Assembly (NCBI RefSeq): GCF_020360975.1
Contig: NW_025408669.1
Span: forward strand, 1,240,001 to 1,304,000
Origin: Hirsutella rhossiliensis
Lineage: Eukaryota; Ascomycota; Sordariomycetes; Hypocreales; Ophiocordycipitaceae
DNA length: 64,000 bases
Direction of reading: 5' to 3'
The translations under genes and the position numbers were made by a program. Below are positions 10,036 to 20,907 of the stretch, one piece after another; the stretch's first letter is position 1; each line of letters begins with the position of its first letter. The notes under the pieces are model-generated. The model worked only from the letters and a program-made list of their open reading frames with translations. It had not been told where the DNA came from and did no database searches.

Positions 10036-11004
10036 GGGCGACGTTATGCCCGAGGTGGCCGCTGGAGAGTCGAGGGCCTCGTTACGAGGAGAAGGTATCA
10101 AAACGGTCGACCGGGCGATCAAGAGCGATTCACGGAAGCGTTTCAGGCAGGCCAAAGGATGTCCGTCAAGCCGATCCGAGGAAGTGAGGACAGAGGACGA
10201 GCAAGTTTGCTCGCTCGCAGGTAGCGGGACAATTGGTGCCAGGTGGATGCCGATGGGCCTGGCGCATCGGAGCGGGAGTTGCCGTCCTGAGGTACGCAGT
10301 AGAGGTCGCGGGGCTCAGTATTCTAAGTCGGGCGTCTTCAAGGGGGGGAGGCGTGGGCGAGGTCGTCGAGCTCCCTGTCGCTTGAGGGGGTTGGTCGCGC
10401 GCGAAAACGCGGGTTGGGTGGTGCTGTGGACCAAGATCTACGGTGGAACTTGGGGAACTGAGATGCACCTTGTGCCCAAGGTGCTCCGTACCTACCGTAT
10501 TAAGGAATTACTATTAGCAGGGTATTAGGTTTCCAATGTATAAGGCTTCGATACAGGTAGGTAAGGTAGAACTAATGTTCTATGTACCTATCTAGGTACC
10601 AAAAACCTAGGTATCCAAGAATATGTCTTGGGGTACTACTTCACCTGGAGGCAGGTACCTGCTTATCCTCACCTAGGTAGGTACCTATGGCCTTCGCTCT
10701 CCCTCTTCCTGTGCAGACCCTAGTAGTTACACCAGGTGTCCTCGTGCGCATGCGCATTTGGCTGCGCTCATCTGCCTCTTGCTGATCGGACTGCAAATGC
10801 CACTCGGTCATTTTGCCCTCGTCCGGTTCGTGCTCTCCTCCTCGCTCGCTTCCGTATAGTTATCTAGGTATTTATTGTGTCAAGTCTAAGGACCGTCCTC
10901 AGTGGTTCTCAGAATTGCAGGCCTGATGCCATCATCGCGACAACCTCCTTAGCCATTACCATCCCCCATTTTGCACCTTTCTGGCGCCTCTCTTTCTTCT
11001 AGCT
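10036..11004. promoter_or_regulatory. Divergent intergenic region with GTAC/TACCTAGGTA cluster
   Basis: The shared upstream region of the DCAF7-like gene (-) and ATG28 (+). Between 10548 and 10692 it carries a dense group of short palindromic motifs (GTACCTA, TAGGTACC, CCTAGGTA, GGTACC). The region near 10960-11000 is pyrimidine-rich, as is common before fungal start codons. No gene is seen. Confidence 0.5.
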
Positions 11005-12954
11005 ATGGAACCGACATCTCCAAAAATGGCCTCCCCCCTCTACCGCGGCGCCGGCATGGCGTCTCCCCATCGTTCCCCCGGTCAATCCCCGAGCGAATAC
11101 CAACTTGAGCAGCTTGAACCTCGGCCTGACAATGCTCACCCATATCTCGACGAAAGCCCCCCGCGAGCTCGACTGAGGCGGCATGTGACACATGCGTCAA
11201 GCCGGAGCGAATCGACCAACTCCAGACACTACAGGCCCTGCTCCGCGGCTTCATCCTCAAAGCCGAGGCAGCCGCCCATGTTTACGGGTCCTCCGCCGCC
11301 GATATCCGCATCTACAATGATGAGCAACGCCGCGAGCCCGAAGTGGCCAAAAGATAGACACGGGGAAAGCTCTCGTGAGCTTCCCGGCTCCCTTGTCGAC
11401 CACAGACCGGAGTCATTAGTTTCTCGAGCCTCGGATTCGGCATGGCGAGGGCTGCGGAGAAAGCAACGGGGCTTGGAGCAGGAAATCCAGCGGCTCCTTG
11501 ACCTGCAGGCCACAGCCCTGGTGGCAGACGGTACAGGAAGCTCGGGCGCGAGGTCTATAGGCGACGGGTCCGGACGGAGTGAAGATGGGAGCACTACGCC
11601 TACGGGCACCTTCTCTTCCGACGCGAGTACTGGTTCTCGGCTGCCCAAGAGTCTCTATATTCCTCCTCGGTCGACGCCCGAGGGCAACGTGATCCCGGTG
11701 CGCCAGCCGGAAAAGCAGCAACGCATGGGACTGCAGGAAGTGCGCAATGGGCTCCGAGAGTCGCTTGCGGACTTGGCGGATCTCAAGCGAGAGGAAGACG
11801 CACAAGCGAAGGCGGCCCTGTCGGAGCGCAAGACAGCGCTAGCCCGACTAGATGGCCTTTGCACAAAAAGAATTGAAATATGCGACGAGCTCAAGGTTCT
11901 GGAGAACGATGACGAGGAGCCTCTGGGCCAAGAACTGCGGAAACTCGGGTCAGAGCATGATTCCCTCAACGACGAGATTCGGCAGCTGGAGGAGATGCTT
12001 GCGGGGATGCAAAACCGGCGCCGGCGGCTTAAAGAGAGGATGAACGACGTCAAGAGCAAACGGGAAGCTGGGCTCAGCGGGTACCGTGGCGCTCTCAAGG
12101 ATGTAGATGCCGAGGTCAATACTCTCTTGCGCCGTCCTCCTGTTCACCCGCTAGGCCCGGAGATGCTCGACCGTGGCAAGGACGAAGGCGAGGAGGCGAG
12201 GTCAACCGGAGGATTGGACTTCATGCGACTTATCCCGCAGCGGCGCACTATCGAAATGGCAAGAGCATGGTGGGAAGCCGAGGTCGAGATTCTGGAGCAG
12301 CAACGAGCTCATATCGGCGAAGAGCAACAGGCTCTGGAGCAAGGCAGCATCGTCTGGCAAGAAGTCGTCGCCCTGGTAACCCACTTCGAGTCGAGGCTAC
12401 GAGAGATTATGAAGGCTGGGACGAGCAAATCGACTCGGTCCTTCTTGGCCTTGGACGGGAAGAAGGTATCCCGGGATGATCTGATACGAAGCCAGCTTCC
12501 CATAATGGATGAGGTTGTAGCAGGGCTGGCACAGCGTATGCAAGTGGCCGAGAGCAAGCGCTGGAACCTGCTCATTTGCGCCATTGGGGCTGAGTGGGAG
12601 ACGTTCAAAGAGGCCCATGACGTTCTCAAAGGCATCGTCGACGGCGCCAATGGTGGAGTCGTTGGGAATGCCGCCGGCGATCGTCCCGGGATGTCGCCTG
12701 CCGCTGATGAGTTCGGGGACGACGACCCGGTGAATCGTGAAGAGCCGGGCCGGGGCGACGTCCTTGCAGAGAGCGACAATGAAGTCCCGGCAGATCTCTT
12801 CGTCTCGCGCCTAGACGATGCAGAGCGCGTACCAGTCAAGAGTCAGTTGGACTATGCCGACGTCCGGGGCAGAAGGGACAGCGAGAACGATGTGCCCCCG
12901 GAGTTTCTAGCTGAGCACGACCACGGCAAGGACCTCCCAGTCGCGCCACCATGA
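11005..12954 (+). CDS. ATG28: Autophagy-related protein 28-like (Atg28)
   Basis: Single-exon gene, 649 aa, resembling the fungal Atg28 family: coiled-coil proteins first defined in methylotrophic yeasts, with a role in peroxisome turnover and autophagy. Residues 1-140 are Pro/Ser-rich and disordered. The conserved block begins at WRGLRRKQRGLEQEIQRLLD (about residue 149), then IPVRQPEKQQRMGLQEVRNG, long helices from about 240 to 370 predicted to form coiled coils (LADLKREEDAQAKAALSERK; RQLEEMLAGMQNRRRRLKER), then RRTIEMARAWWEAE, EQGSIVWQEVVALVTHFES and the family-typical RWNLLICAIGAEWETFKEA. The C-terminus (about 555-649) is acidic and disordered. The ATG at 11005 is the first in a clean open frame. 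Its tail faces the DUF1748 mitofissin gene, another autophagy-linked protein. Family assignment is from recalled motif similarity; the function here is inferred. Confidence 0.8.
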   Translation: MEPTSPKMASPLYRGAGMASPHRSPGQSPSEYQLEQLEPRPDNAHPYLDESPPRARLRRHVTHASSRSESTNSRHYRPCSAASSSKPRQPPMFTGPPPPISASTMMSNAASPKWPKDRHGESSRELPGSLVDHRPESLVSRASDSAWRGLRRKQRGLEQEIQRLLDLQATALVADGTGSSGARSIGDGSGRSEDGSTTPTGTFSSDASTGSRLPKSLYIPPRSTPEGNVIPVRQPEKQQRMGLQEVRNGLRESLADLADLKREEDAQAKAALSERKTALARLDGLCTKRIEICDELKVLENDDEEPLGQELRKLGSEHDSLNDEIRQLEEMLAGMQNRRRRLKERMNDVKSKREAGLSGYRGALKDVDAEVNTLLRRPPVHPLGPEMLDRGKDEGEEARSTGGLDFMRLIPQRRTIEMARAWWEAEVEILEQQRAHIGEEQQALEQGSIVWQEVVALVTHFESRLREIMKAGTSKSTRSFLALDGKKVSRDDLIRSQLPIMDEVVAGLAQRMQVAESKRWNLLICAIGAEWETFKEAHDVLKGIVDGANGGVVGNAAGDRPGMSPAADEFGDDDPVNREEPGRGDVLAESDNEVPADLFVSRLDDAERVPVKSQLDYADVRGRRDSENDVPPEFLAEHDHGKDLPVAPP

Positions 12955-13540
12955 CCTTGTGTATGCGCATCTGGGCTGTACTGCTTGCGTGCTGTGTTGC
13001 GGTACCAGGGCAGAGCCAGGTTAGAATCAGACGTAAGATTGGGCAGAACCAAAAAAAACACCTTCTCTCTTTGACGAGCTGGTTTGACCATGTCCCGATG
13101 GCCTTTAGACTTTCCGTATAGGCGTGTGACGGCCTTGACAGACCGACACAGCTTGACGGGTCACAGAAGATGGCTCGTAGAGTTGGATTGTCTTGGGAGC
13201 ATAATGGCCCGTTTTCTCAGTGTCCAGAATGCTCGGGGACGGTAGGGGGCTGATATGCCATCATTTATTTCAATATCAAGCTCTTGAATCATAATGCCAA
13301 CCAGAGCGCCTCACGACTATGGGAAAAGGTGACATAAAAACAGAGAGACGAGCGGAAAACTGCGGATCGTTGCGTAGATGATTGGGCTCCGAAGCGTGAG
13401 CCATAATCATGCGGCTTTGACGAACAGACAACCTCGTCGGGCAGCCAACCGGCCAAACGATGTACAAGTGATTTCGTTCGGGGAAGGCCGCGAAATAGGT
13501 TGGTGTCATGATGCGGACACTGCGGCCGAGGGGTTGGGTC
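12955..13540. other. Convergent intergenic region ATG28/ATG44
   Basis: Shared 3' flank between ATG28 (+) and the mitofissin gene (-), with AT-rich stretches at 13260-13350. No coding sequence is recognised. Confidence 0.5.
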
Positions 13541-14109
13541 TCATCGAGTGCGCTCGAAGAAGCCGCTGGAGCCGGCGATGGCGACTGACTGGTCCATCAC
13601 CCACTCACCGACGCCGAGATACTTGTCGATCCATTTCGATACTTCTTTGTTTTCACCAGCGACTTTGTCCGTCTTGAAACTAGGCCTAGGAAATGCCGCG
13701 GCAGGGCACGAGTTAGGGAGCCGGCCACAAGACACGACGAAGATGGTACTGCATCAAAAGACTCACGTCAATCCCGTCGACCGCTTCATGCCCGCAAGAA
13801 AGGCGGAGACTGGAAGGCGACGTTGTTAGTGACTGTGGGGGTCGGTCGACAGGGGGCGTGGCGACGCACGGAGAACGGCGTCGAAGGCGTAGTGTGTCAA
13901 TCGTCCGACCTTTGACCAGAGTCCCAGCGTCAGCAGGTTGAGTAACTGCGAAAAATCTTAGAGAATTCGCGTAAAAAGGGGGAAATGGGTTGGGTTAGGG
14001 GGGCGTTGGGCGTGGATGAGTGCTTGAAGGCTTGCGCGCAAAAGAGGTTGGCTCGGCCTGGCTCGGCTTGCACTTGAGTGACGGAGGGAAATGGAAAACA
14101 CACCACCAT
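13541..14109 (-). CDS. ATG44: Mitofissin Atg44 (DUF1748 family), about 77 aa
   Basis: A small mitochondrial intermembrane-space protein family shown in yeasts to drive mitochondrial fission needed for mitophagy. No single frame is long, so the gene is easily missed. Secure exons: 13909-13870 (VGRLTHYAFDAVL), 13809-13767 (LSAFLAGMKRSTGL) and 13685-13541 (PSFKTDKVAG through KWIDKYLGVGEWVMDQSVA to FFERTR, TGA at 13541-13543). The 60-nt (GTGCGT..CCAG) and 81-nt (GTGAGT..CCTAG) introns keep the frame exactly. The start is less sure: my best model uses ATG-GTG at 14109-14104 with a 194-nt intron (GTGTGT...CAAAG, branch GCTGAC), giving a protein opening MVVGRLTHYAF, the usual length and start for DUF1748. 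Downstream exons are confident, the first exon is tentative. Tail-to-tail with ATG28. Confidence 0.82.
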
Positions 14110-15611
14110 GATGGACGGATGTGCCAATGGATCGACGGGAACAGAGAGGTACAGAGGGAGTCGACGAGGTCTGGGAGGGAGAGGCTCTTCTTGGGGGTTT
14201 GACGGGAAAAAAGGTCACTGGCGCTTGACACCAGAGGTGAAGAAGGGAAATACGCCTTGCGGTCGGTGGTGTTGATCACGGCCTCCGGAGGAGGAAGCCA
14301 CACGTTGACTCAGCACTGGACACATGGCGCAAGGTACTCCGTACCAGGTACGTACCTGCTGGCTGGCGCTGGCAACGTGCGGTTGTCGGGAGGGAGGGGC
14401 TGCAGTGACCGGTGGGTCAAGTGCCTTTGAAGTGCCGGCCTTGGGTCCCCGGCGTGCGCGATGTAATTACACACGTACTGCCTCGGTACCGTTGAGGTTG
14501 AATGGAAGCTTATTAGACGTGGCAAACGGAAACTAGGGCAATCTCATACCCTGGAAAGACATCGTCGCACAGTACTGACTCGCAGATGATCGTGGCGCAG
14601 AGCCTTGCGGTTTCCGCCTTTTATACTCCGTAGGCTGCTCCAGGACCGTGAATGCCGGGTCCATCGTAGGGGCGAGAGACGGGGGCCCATTCACGGTTAC
14701 ACGACTTGACGCAGCACATGCATCGGAGTCGACGACCCCTCGACCTGGATCAAAGCATCCTATCCGCTTTTTTTCTTTCTTTCGAAATACGTAGCAGCAG
14801 TAACGAGTGCCCTTAACCCGCTGCAACCGTGTGTTTCCGCTGGGTTTCAGCCCGTTTTGATGGACCAACTCGCCGAGCAAGCCAAGGAAGCATTCCCCAA
14901 CTTCTCTAAGTTAGTGTTGAACCAACGGCAGTTGGCACGTCTATGCTCGGGCTTTTTCTTTAAGCACCTTGCCCTCATCCCTATTCTGACCAACGCATTG
15001 GTTGTGTAACTGGCGGACCTTGGCGGAGGAAAATAGTAGGTTGAGGGCCACAGGGGGAACACGATTGGCGACGAAATACATAAGTTAATCGGCGGACAGC
15101 TACCGGTATGTAAGCTAGACTGAGGCGGGGCAACTGCTGCCAACCCCACCACAACCACCACGCTTGGCATACATCTCTGCCGCTTCCATTTCTCCCTTTC
15201 TCTTCTCCTCTCTTCCAGTCCCGCCTCGACCTCGCGCCAATCTAGCCCAATTGCCCGTCTGCCTTGCCCACCGACGAGCTTCAGCCCCCTATTCCATACA
15301 CACCAAGGCTCTTTCGCCGGTCCAAGACTTTTGGGCCAAGCTCTCAGCAGCTTCGAGGTCAGCACCCCGCTCACCCCATCTCGAGCTTCCTGATTCTCCC
15401 CCAAAGCACTCACCATCATTCCGTGCTTGTCGCTCACGAGTCCTGCCTACCTAGCTCACATCTGTCCTTGCTACTTTGCACCGAGCAATCTTTCTTCCTC
15501 CTTCCTCGCCCGCACTACTTGGCTCGATCCTTTCCCGTCGTCAGCTCGACAGCGTGCCGGTCCTCCAAGTAAGGACATTTTTCTACTTCTTTTTCGTCGT
15601 CTCAAATCAAC
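14110..15611. promoter_or_regulatory. Upstream region of pyruvate kinase, pyrimidine-rich leader
   Basis: 1.5 kb divergent region between ATG44 (-) and pyruvate kinase (+). From about 15170 to the start codon the plus strand is strongly C/T-rich with CAAAATCAACATGG-like context at the ATG, a style typical of highly expressed glycolytic genes in filamentous fungi. Around 14330-14355 there is a GTACCAGGTACGTACC cluster. No gene seen. Confidence 0.5.
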
Positions 15612-17354
15612 ATGGCCGACAAGCCCAACCGTTCCCGATCTTTTAGCATCATGGCCGCTGCCCAGCAGGACCACCTCAACGGTGGTGGACGCATCAACTG
15701 GCTGGCTTCGCTCAACACGGCCTTTAGCCCCGAGCGCAACTACCGCCGCTCCTCCATCATCTGCACCATAGGGCCCAAGACCAACTCGGTCGAGGCCATC
15801 AACCGCCTCCGCGATGCCGGCCTCAACGTCGTCCGCATGAATTTCTCGCACGGCTCCTACGACTACCACCAGTCCGTCATCGACCATGCTCGTGCCGCTG
15901 TCGACTGCCACCCCGGGCGACCCGTTGCCATTGCCCTCGACACCAAGGGGCCTGAGATTCGCACCGGCAACACCAAAAACGACGAAGACCTCCCCATCTC
16001 CGTCGGCAACGTCTTGAACATCACCACTGATGATAAGTTCGCCACCTCGTGCGACACCAAAAACATGTGAGTCTCTGCCGTAAAATTGAGCATAGAGTCG
16101 ACGCCGGCCGACCTCCCCCCCTTTCCTCCTCTTTGGCGTGCCTCCTAAGCCGCGACTTGCTGATCACGGCAACACCCTGACCGCAGGTATGTCGACTACA
16201 AGAACATCACAAAGGTCATTCAGCCCGGTCGCATCATTTATGTCGACGACGGTGTTCTTGCATTCGACGTGCTCAGCATCAAGGACGAAAAGACCATTGA
16301 GGTCCGAGCCCGAAACAATGGCTTCATCTCATCCCGCAAGGGCGTCAATCTGCCAAACACAGATGTCGATCTCCCTGCCCTCTCGGAAAAGGACAAGGCC
16401 GACCTCAAGTTCGGCTGCAAGAACAAGGTCGATATGATCTTTGCGTCCTTTATCCGTCGCGCGCAGGACATCAAGGATATCCGTGAGGTGTTGGGCGCCG
16501 AGGGCAAAGGGATCCAGATCATTGCCAAGATCGAAAACCGCCAGGGCCTCAACAACTTCCAGGAGATCCTCAACGAGACGGACGGTGTCATGGTCGCTCG
16601 TGGAGATCTCGGCATCGAGATCCCTGCCGCCGAGGTGTTTGCGGCGCAGAAGAAGCTTATTGCTATGTGCAACATGGCCGGCAAGCCAGTCATTTGCGCC
16701 ACCCAGATGCTCGAGTCGATGATCAAGAACCCGCGTCCCACCCGAGCCGAGATCAGCGACGTCGGCAATGCCATCACGGACGGAGCCGACTGCGTCATGC
16801 TTTCGGGCGAGACGGCCAAGGGGAGCTACCCTGTCGAGGCCGTTCGCGAGATGCACGAGGCCTGTCTCAAGGCCGAGAACTCGATCCCATACGTGTCTCA
16901 CTTTGAGGAGCTGTGCACTCTAGTCAAGCGCCCGGTAAGCACCGTCGAGTCGTGCGCCATGGCGGCTGTCCGCGCGTCGCTCGATCTCGGAGCCGGTGGC
17001 ATCATCGTCCTGTCCACTTCGGGCGAGTCGGCCAGGCTACTCTCCAAGTATCGTCCGGTGTGCCCCATCTTCATGGTGACCCGCAACGCCACAACGTCTC
17101 GTTTCGCCCACCTATATCGCGGCGTCTATCCCTTCCTATTCCCCGAGGCCAAGCCCGACTTTGAGAAGGTCAACTGGCAGGAGGACGTCGACAGGCGCAT
17201 CAAGTGGGCGGTCAACCACGCCCTGCAGCTCAAGACCTTGACCATCGGCGACACCGTCGTCGTCGTGCAGGGCTGGAAGGGCGGCATGGGCAACACGAAC
17301 ACGCTTCGGATCGTGCAGGCTGACCCCGAGCACCTGGGGATCGGCCAACTGTGA
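15612..17354 (+). CDS. Pyruvate kinase
   Basis: Last step of glycolysis in the cytosol: phosphoenolpyruvate + ADP to pyruvate + ATP. Two exons, 15612-16066 and 16187-17354, joined across a 120-nt intron (GTGAGT..CCGCAG) so that ...CDTKNM continues as [10 protein letters not shown]; 540 aa, the normal fungal length. Signature elements include [36 protein letters not shown] (substrate and metal site), the active-site [13 protein letters not shown] with the catalytic Lys, [12 protein letters not shown] (divalent metal ligands), the phosphotransfer region [21 protein letters not shown], and a C-terminal domain with [15 protein letters not shown] (allosteric phosphate region). The ATG at 15612 adds a short N-terminal extension ([14 protein letters not shown]); an internal ATG at 15651 is an alternative start. 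The pyrimidine-rich leader fits high expression. Confidence 0.97.
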
Positions 17355-18137
17355 ACGGAAGGAGGATGGCAGCTAAAGGCAACGTCGGCACGTGGGAAAC
17401 ATGCTTTGGTGGCCTGCGTGATGGGGCGAAACCGGCCAGGGGTCCATAACAAGAAGAATATCGTACCAAAAGTCAGCAAGATTCTCTAGAACACGAGGCG
17501 CTCAACTCGATGTCTGCTTCCTACGTCCTCGTTGCCACCGTCGAACCAGGCGCGCCAAGCGTTCGCGCAGACGTCGGTCGCCAACTCGCGGGTCGCCGTG
17601 GGGAAGAGAGGGCGAACGGCCTCAACGTACTGCTTCAATGTGGGAGTCAATTGCTTTGTAGACGTTGTCGAAACGTTGCTTTAACGCCTAGGCATATAAC
17701 AAGCTGCAGACCCCGATTGCTGCATGGATGACATGATGGTGTAGAGTACCTAGGTACCTGGTCTCTCCAAGAGCTTCGTCCTTCTTACTTCCGCCATCTC
17801 TCACACACGATTCGTCAAATCGCGTCCTCTCCGATCCTGGCCGCTCGTCATGTCCACCGATTTGCGGAACTCGTCATGTCGCTAATCCCCTACCACCCTC
17901 GTGAGGGTCGTGAGATTGTGCTGTGCGTCTTCAAGACCGCCAATCCCCTTGTTGTTCCTCGCGATTACCAAAGGCCATCGTGCTGACTGGCTATGACGCA
18001 GTCGCCACCACAACTCCGTCGTCGTTCGTGATCCCGATTCCCACCGCCTCGAGATCCGTCGCACCGAATGCCCGACATGTCACCAGCCTCTTGGTCATGC
18101 TTCGTCTCCCGAACGACCTCTTGACAGACATTACGAC
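17355..18137. other. Intergenic, pyruvate kinase to IKS1
   Basis: Same-strand spacer of about 780 bp. It contains TACCTAGGTACC at about 17747-17758. The open frames here look spurious. Confidence 0.5.
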
Positions 18138-20210
18138 ATGAGTCATGAGTATGTCAATCCAGACTATTTTCGTATGCTCCGCGCGGGGAACGAAGTCTCT
18201 GCGCCGCCAAACGGCCCTCCCAGTCCCGTCAGGAGGCTCTTCCACCCTGCGCTGGCCGGCACTCCTTCGGTGCACTCTACCCCCCCCTCTGTTACCCTCG
18301 ATGAGGAAGCAGAGTTTGTCTCGAGCACCCCCGGCGTAGGCCAGGCCGAGGGGAGCAGGATACGAAGAAATGCCTTCAGCCCTGACTACTTCAAAACCTT
18401 TTTCGTCGAAGAAACTGTACTGGGCAGAGGCGGGAAAGGCGTCGTGCTGCTTGTTAGGCACGAAATTGATGGCTGCCAGCTAGGTCATTTCGCTTGCAAA
18501 CGGGTCCCAGTCGGCGACGACCATGCCTGGCTGGAAAAGGTTTTGATTGAGGTTGAGCTTCTGGCCAAGCTTTCGCACCCGAACCTCGTCTCTTACCGCC
18601 ACGTCTGGCTCGAGGACGTGCAGCTCACCCGATTCGGTCCCAGTGTTGCCTGTGCCTTCATCCTACAGCAATACTGCAACAGCGGGGACCTCCATCAGTA
18701 CGTTGTCGGCAGCGCGCCACGTGAAGCAACCAAAGAGGAGCTCAAGGCTCGGATGCGCCGTCGCTCCAAGGGCCAGGCAGAGCCACCCCACCACCTCTCG
18801 CAGGCAAAGCCACAGCTATCTTTTGAAGACATCTACTCATTCTTCAAAGACATTACGTCTGGAGTTGCCTACCTGCACGCCGCCAACTACATCCATCGCG
18901 ATCTCAAGCCTAACAACTGCCTCCTCCACCGGGAAGGTGGCATGCTGCAATGCCTCATCAGCGACTTTGGAGAGGTCCAGCCGGAGAACGTGGTGCGCAA
19001 ATCCACTGGCTCCACGGGCACCATCTCCTACTGCGCCCCAGAGGTGTTGAAGATGGACGCCAATGGCCGGTACGGCAACTTCACTACAAAATCTGACATG
19101 TTCTCGCTGGGCATGATCCTCTACTTCATGTGCTTTGGTAGGCTTCCGTATCAGGGAGCCAACGCCATTCAAGAAGAGCTCGAGGATATCGAGCTGCTCC
19201 GGGCCGAAATCGTCGACTGGAAAGGATTCCAGGACGAGCGACGCGAGCGCACAGACCTGCCGCCGCGGCTGTACAAGCTGTTGAAGAAGCTGCTGGCGCT
19301 GGACCCAGCGGAGCGCCCAAGTGCAAATGAAGTCTTGATTGCTATGAAGAGCGAGACGAGCTTCGACGGCATCACAAGAGGAGACAGGACCGCGGCTACG
19401 TCATCTAGCCCACGCAGCAGCCGAGTCCAGAATCTAGACTCTCCAGCCCCCCCGGGTACTCCTGTTCCAGGTAAATGCGAATCGACGACGAGCCCGTGGT
19501 CTTTTGGATCTTACAGCTTTGCAGACCCGCGAAAGGAGCGAACACGCAGGCGAATGACTCCGCGTGAGGAATCTAGTCCATGGCCAAGGCCGGGCGACAG
19601 GGATGGCGTACCATCCACAGAACGAGACGAGGCCACGCAGACCCTTGCACAACCCAATGTCTCACATCGCAGCGGTCGTACCTTGACACAGCTGAAAAAT
19701 GATGACGATGAGCCTCAAGTGGCGCGCGATAGCAATGGCCGCTCGCGGACGAGCCCCGAGGAGCCATTCTCTCCACCTCTTCTCATGGCACCTCCTCGTA
19801 CTAGAGGAGGAGAGGTGCGCTATCAGATGGAACTGGCTCTGCACCGCGCCTCCACCGCTCTAGGGCTCAGATGTGATCTTGTCAGGTTTCTTGTTCGGCT
19901 AGGCATCTTCTTTATCAAGCTCGGCACCCTCGCTCGTCCGTGTTGGCCCTTGGTCGCCAGTCTTGAAGTGAGTATACCGCTGGTAATCGTGGCAGCCTTT
20001 GATTTGGGTCTTCCAAGCAGCGCTACGGGCTCTTCCCATGAGCGGCGGAGACAAGCCAGCCACGGGCTCTCTTACAACATGCGTCCTTTGTCTGCAGGCC
20101 TGGGGTCAAGCCTCATCCTTCTGGCGCTTCACTTTGCCGTGTTATGGCTCGCTCGCCGATGGAGCACTCTGTGCGTGACTGTGTCGCAGGACGAATGGCT
20201 CGAATGGTAG
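18138..20210 (+). CDS. IKS1: Serine/threonine protein kinase, IKS1 type
   Basis: A kinase resembling the fungal Iks1 family, single exon, 690 aa. The kinase domain spans about residues 90-415: Gly loop GRGGKGVVLL, ATP lysine in FACKRV, αC glutamate in LIEVELLAKLSHPNLV, catalytic loop HRDLKPNNCL (His near residue 253), a variant DFGE magnesium motif, activation-segment GTISYCAPEVL, and DMFSLGMILYFMCFGRLPY. A Ser/Thr/Pro-rich linker follows (about 415-560). The last about 130 residues contain three hydrophobic segments, suggesting C-terminal membrane anchoring as I recall for Iks1 homologues. A possible intron at 19968-20097 (GTGAGT..CTGCAG) was considered; splicing would shift the frame and replace a hydrophobic helix with an early stop, so the unspliced reading is preferred. 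Substrates unknown. Confidence 0.85.
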   Translation: MSHEYVNPDYFRMLRAGNEVSAPPNGPPSPVRRLFHPALAGTPSVHSTPPSVTLDEEAEFVSSTPGVGQAEGSRIRRNAFSPDYFKTFFVEETVLGRGGKGVVLLVRHEIDGCQLGHFACKRVPVGDDHAWLEKVLIEVELLAKLSHPNLVSYRHVWLEDVQLTRFGPSVACAFILQQYCNSGDLHQYVVGSAPREATKEELKARMRRRSKGQAEPPHHLSQAKPQLSFEDIYSFFKDITSGVAYLHAANYIHRDLKPNNCLLHREGGMLQCLISDFGEVQPENVVRKSTGSTGTISYCAPEVLKMDANGRYGNFTTKSDMFSLGMILYFMCFGRLPYQGANAIQEELEDIELLRAEIVDWKGFQDERRERTDLPPRLYKLLKKLLALDPAERPSANEVLIAMKSETSFDGITRGDRTAATSSSPRSSRVQNLDSPAPPGTPVPGKCESTTSPWSFGSYSFADPRKERTRRRMTPREESSPWPRPGDRDGVPSTERDEATQTLAQPNVSHRSGRTLTQLKNDDDEPQVARDSNGRSRTSPEEPFSPPLLMAPPRTRGGEVRYQMELALHRASTALGLRCDLVRFLVRLGIFFIKLGTLARPCWPLVASLEVSIPLVIVAAFDLGLPSSATGSSHERRRQASHGLSYNMRPLSAGLGSSLILLALHFAVLWLARRWSTLCVTVSQDEWLEW

Positions 20211-20876
20211 GCACTGGGAAGCTCAGGTTTATGGGCTCATGAGTCTGTCTCTTACAGATCGACCAGAGCACGACGCAAAACCACGGCATGCCAGCTGCCC
20301 AGGATTGAGGTAGTTGCGTGGGAGTTGTCGATCGCCAGTACCCCTTCCGCACAGGGACCACGGCTGGCTCGAGCATTGATCGAGCGTCCTTGAGGTAAGG
20401 CACCGAAAGCGAAGCATTGTATAATGATGTGGTGAGTTGGCACTTCAATTTTCATGGTTGAGGCATGCTTGCTGATGCGCGAGTTAGGATTACCGTAGAA
20501 GCAAGCCGACGAAGGCGCAGCTACTTGCCCCAAAGCGTTCAACTTATGACTGCGACAATTGCTCCGCAGGTTGCAGCACCGACTTGGCGTGAACCATACA
20601 TCTACGTAGTGTTTGCGCTCTACTACAAGACGGTGGAGTGGCATGCATGTCACTCCAGATACATGGCCAGGGGCGCTGTTCTTCGTCGCTCCCTTCTCGT
20701 CTCCCCATTTGTTGATAGGTTTCAAGGACGGGTCTCAAATATGGCCCCCGAGTTTACACATTCTTTGCTGCCACCTGCTTGGTGCTTGTGCGTCAGGACG
20801 CTGGGCACTGCGCGTTCATCAAGCCGTTGCTGGCAGAGGAAGACTCGTGGGCAAGGGGGCCCCACCTCGAAGAAGA

Positions 20877-20907
<31 letters not shown>

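Noticed and set aside
15165..15600. Open frames in the pyrimidine-rich leader of pyruvate kinase
   Set aside because: They reflect C/T-rich composition before a highly expressed gene, not protein coding.
19968..20097. Possible intron near the IKS1 C-terminus (GTGAGT..CTGCAG)
   Set aside because: Splicing shifts the frame, destroys a hydrophobic helix and leads to an early stop; the unspliced reading ends in a family-like membrane segment.
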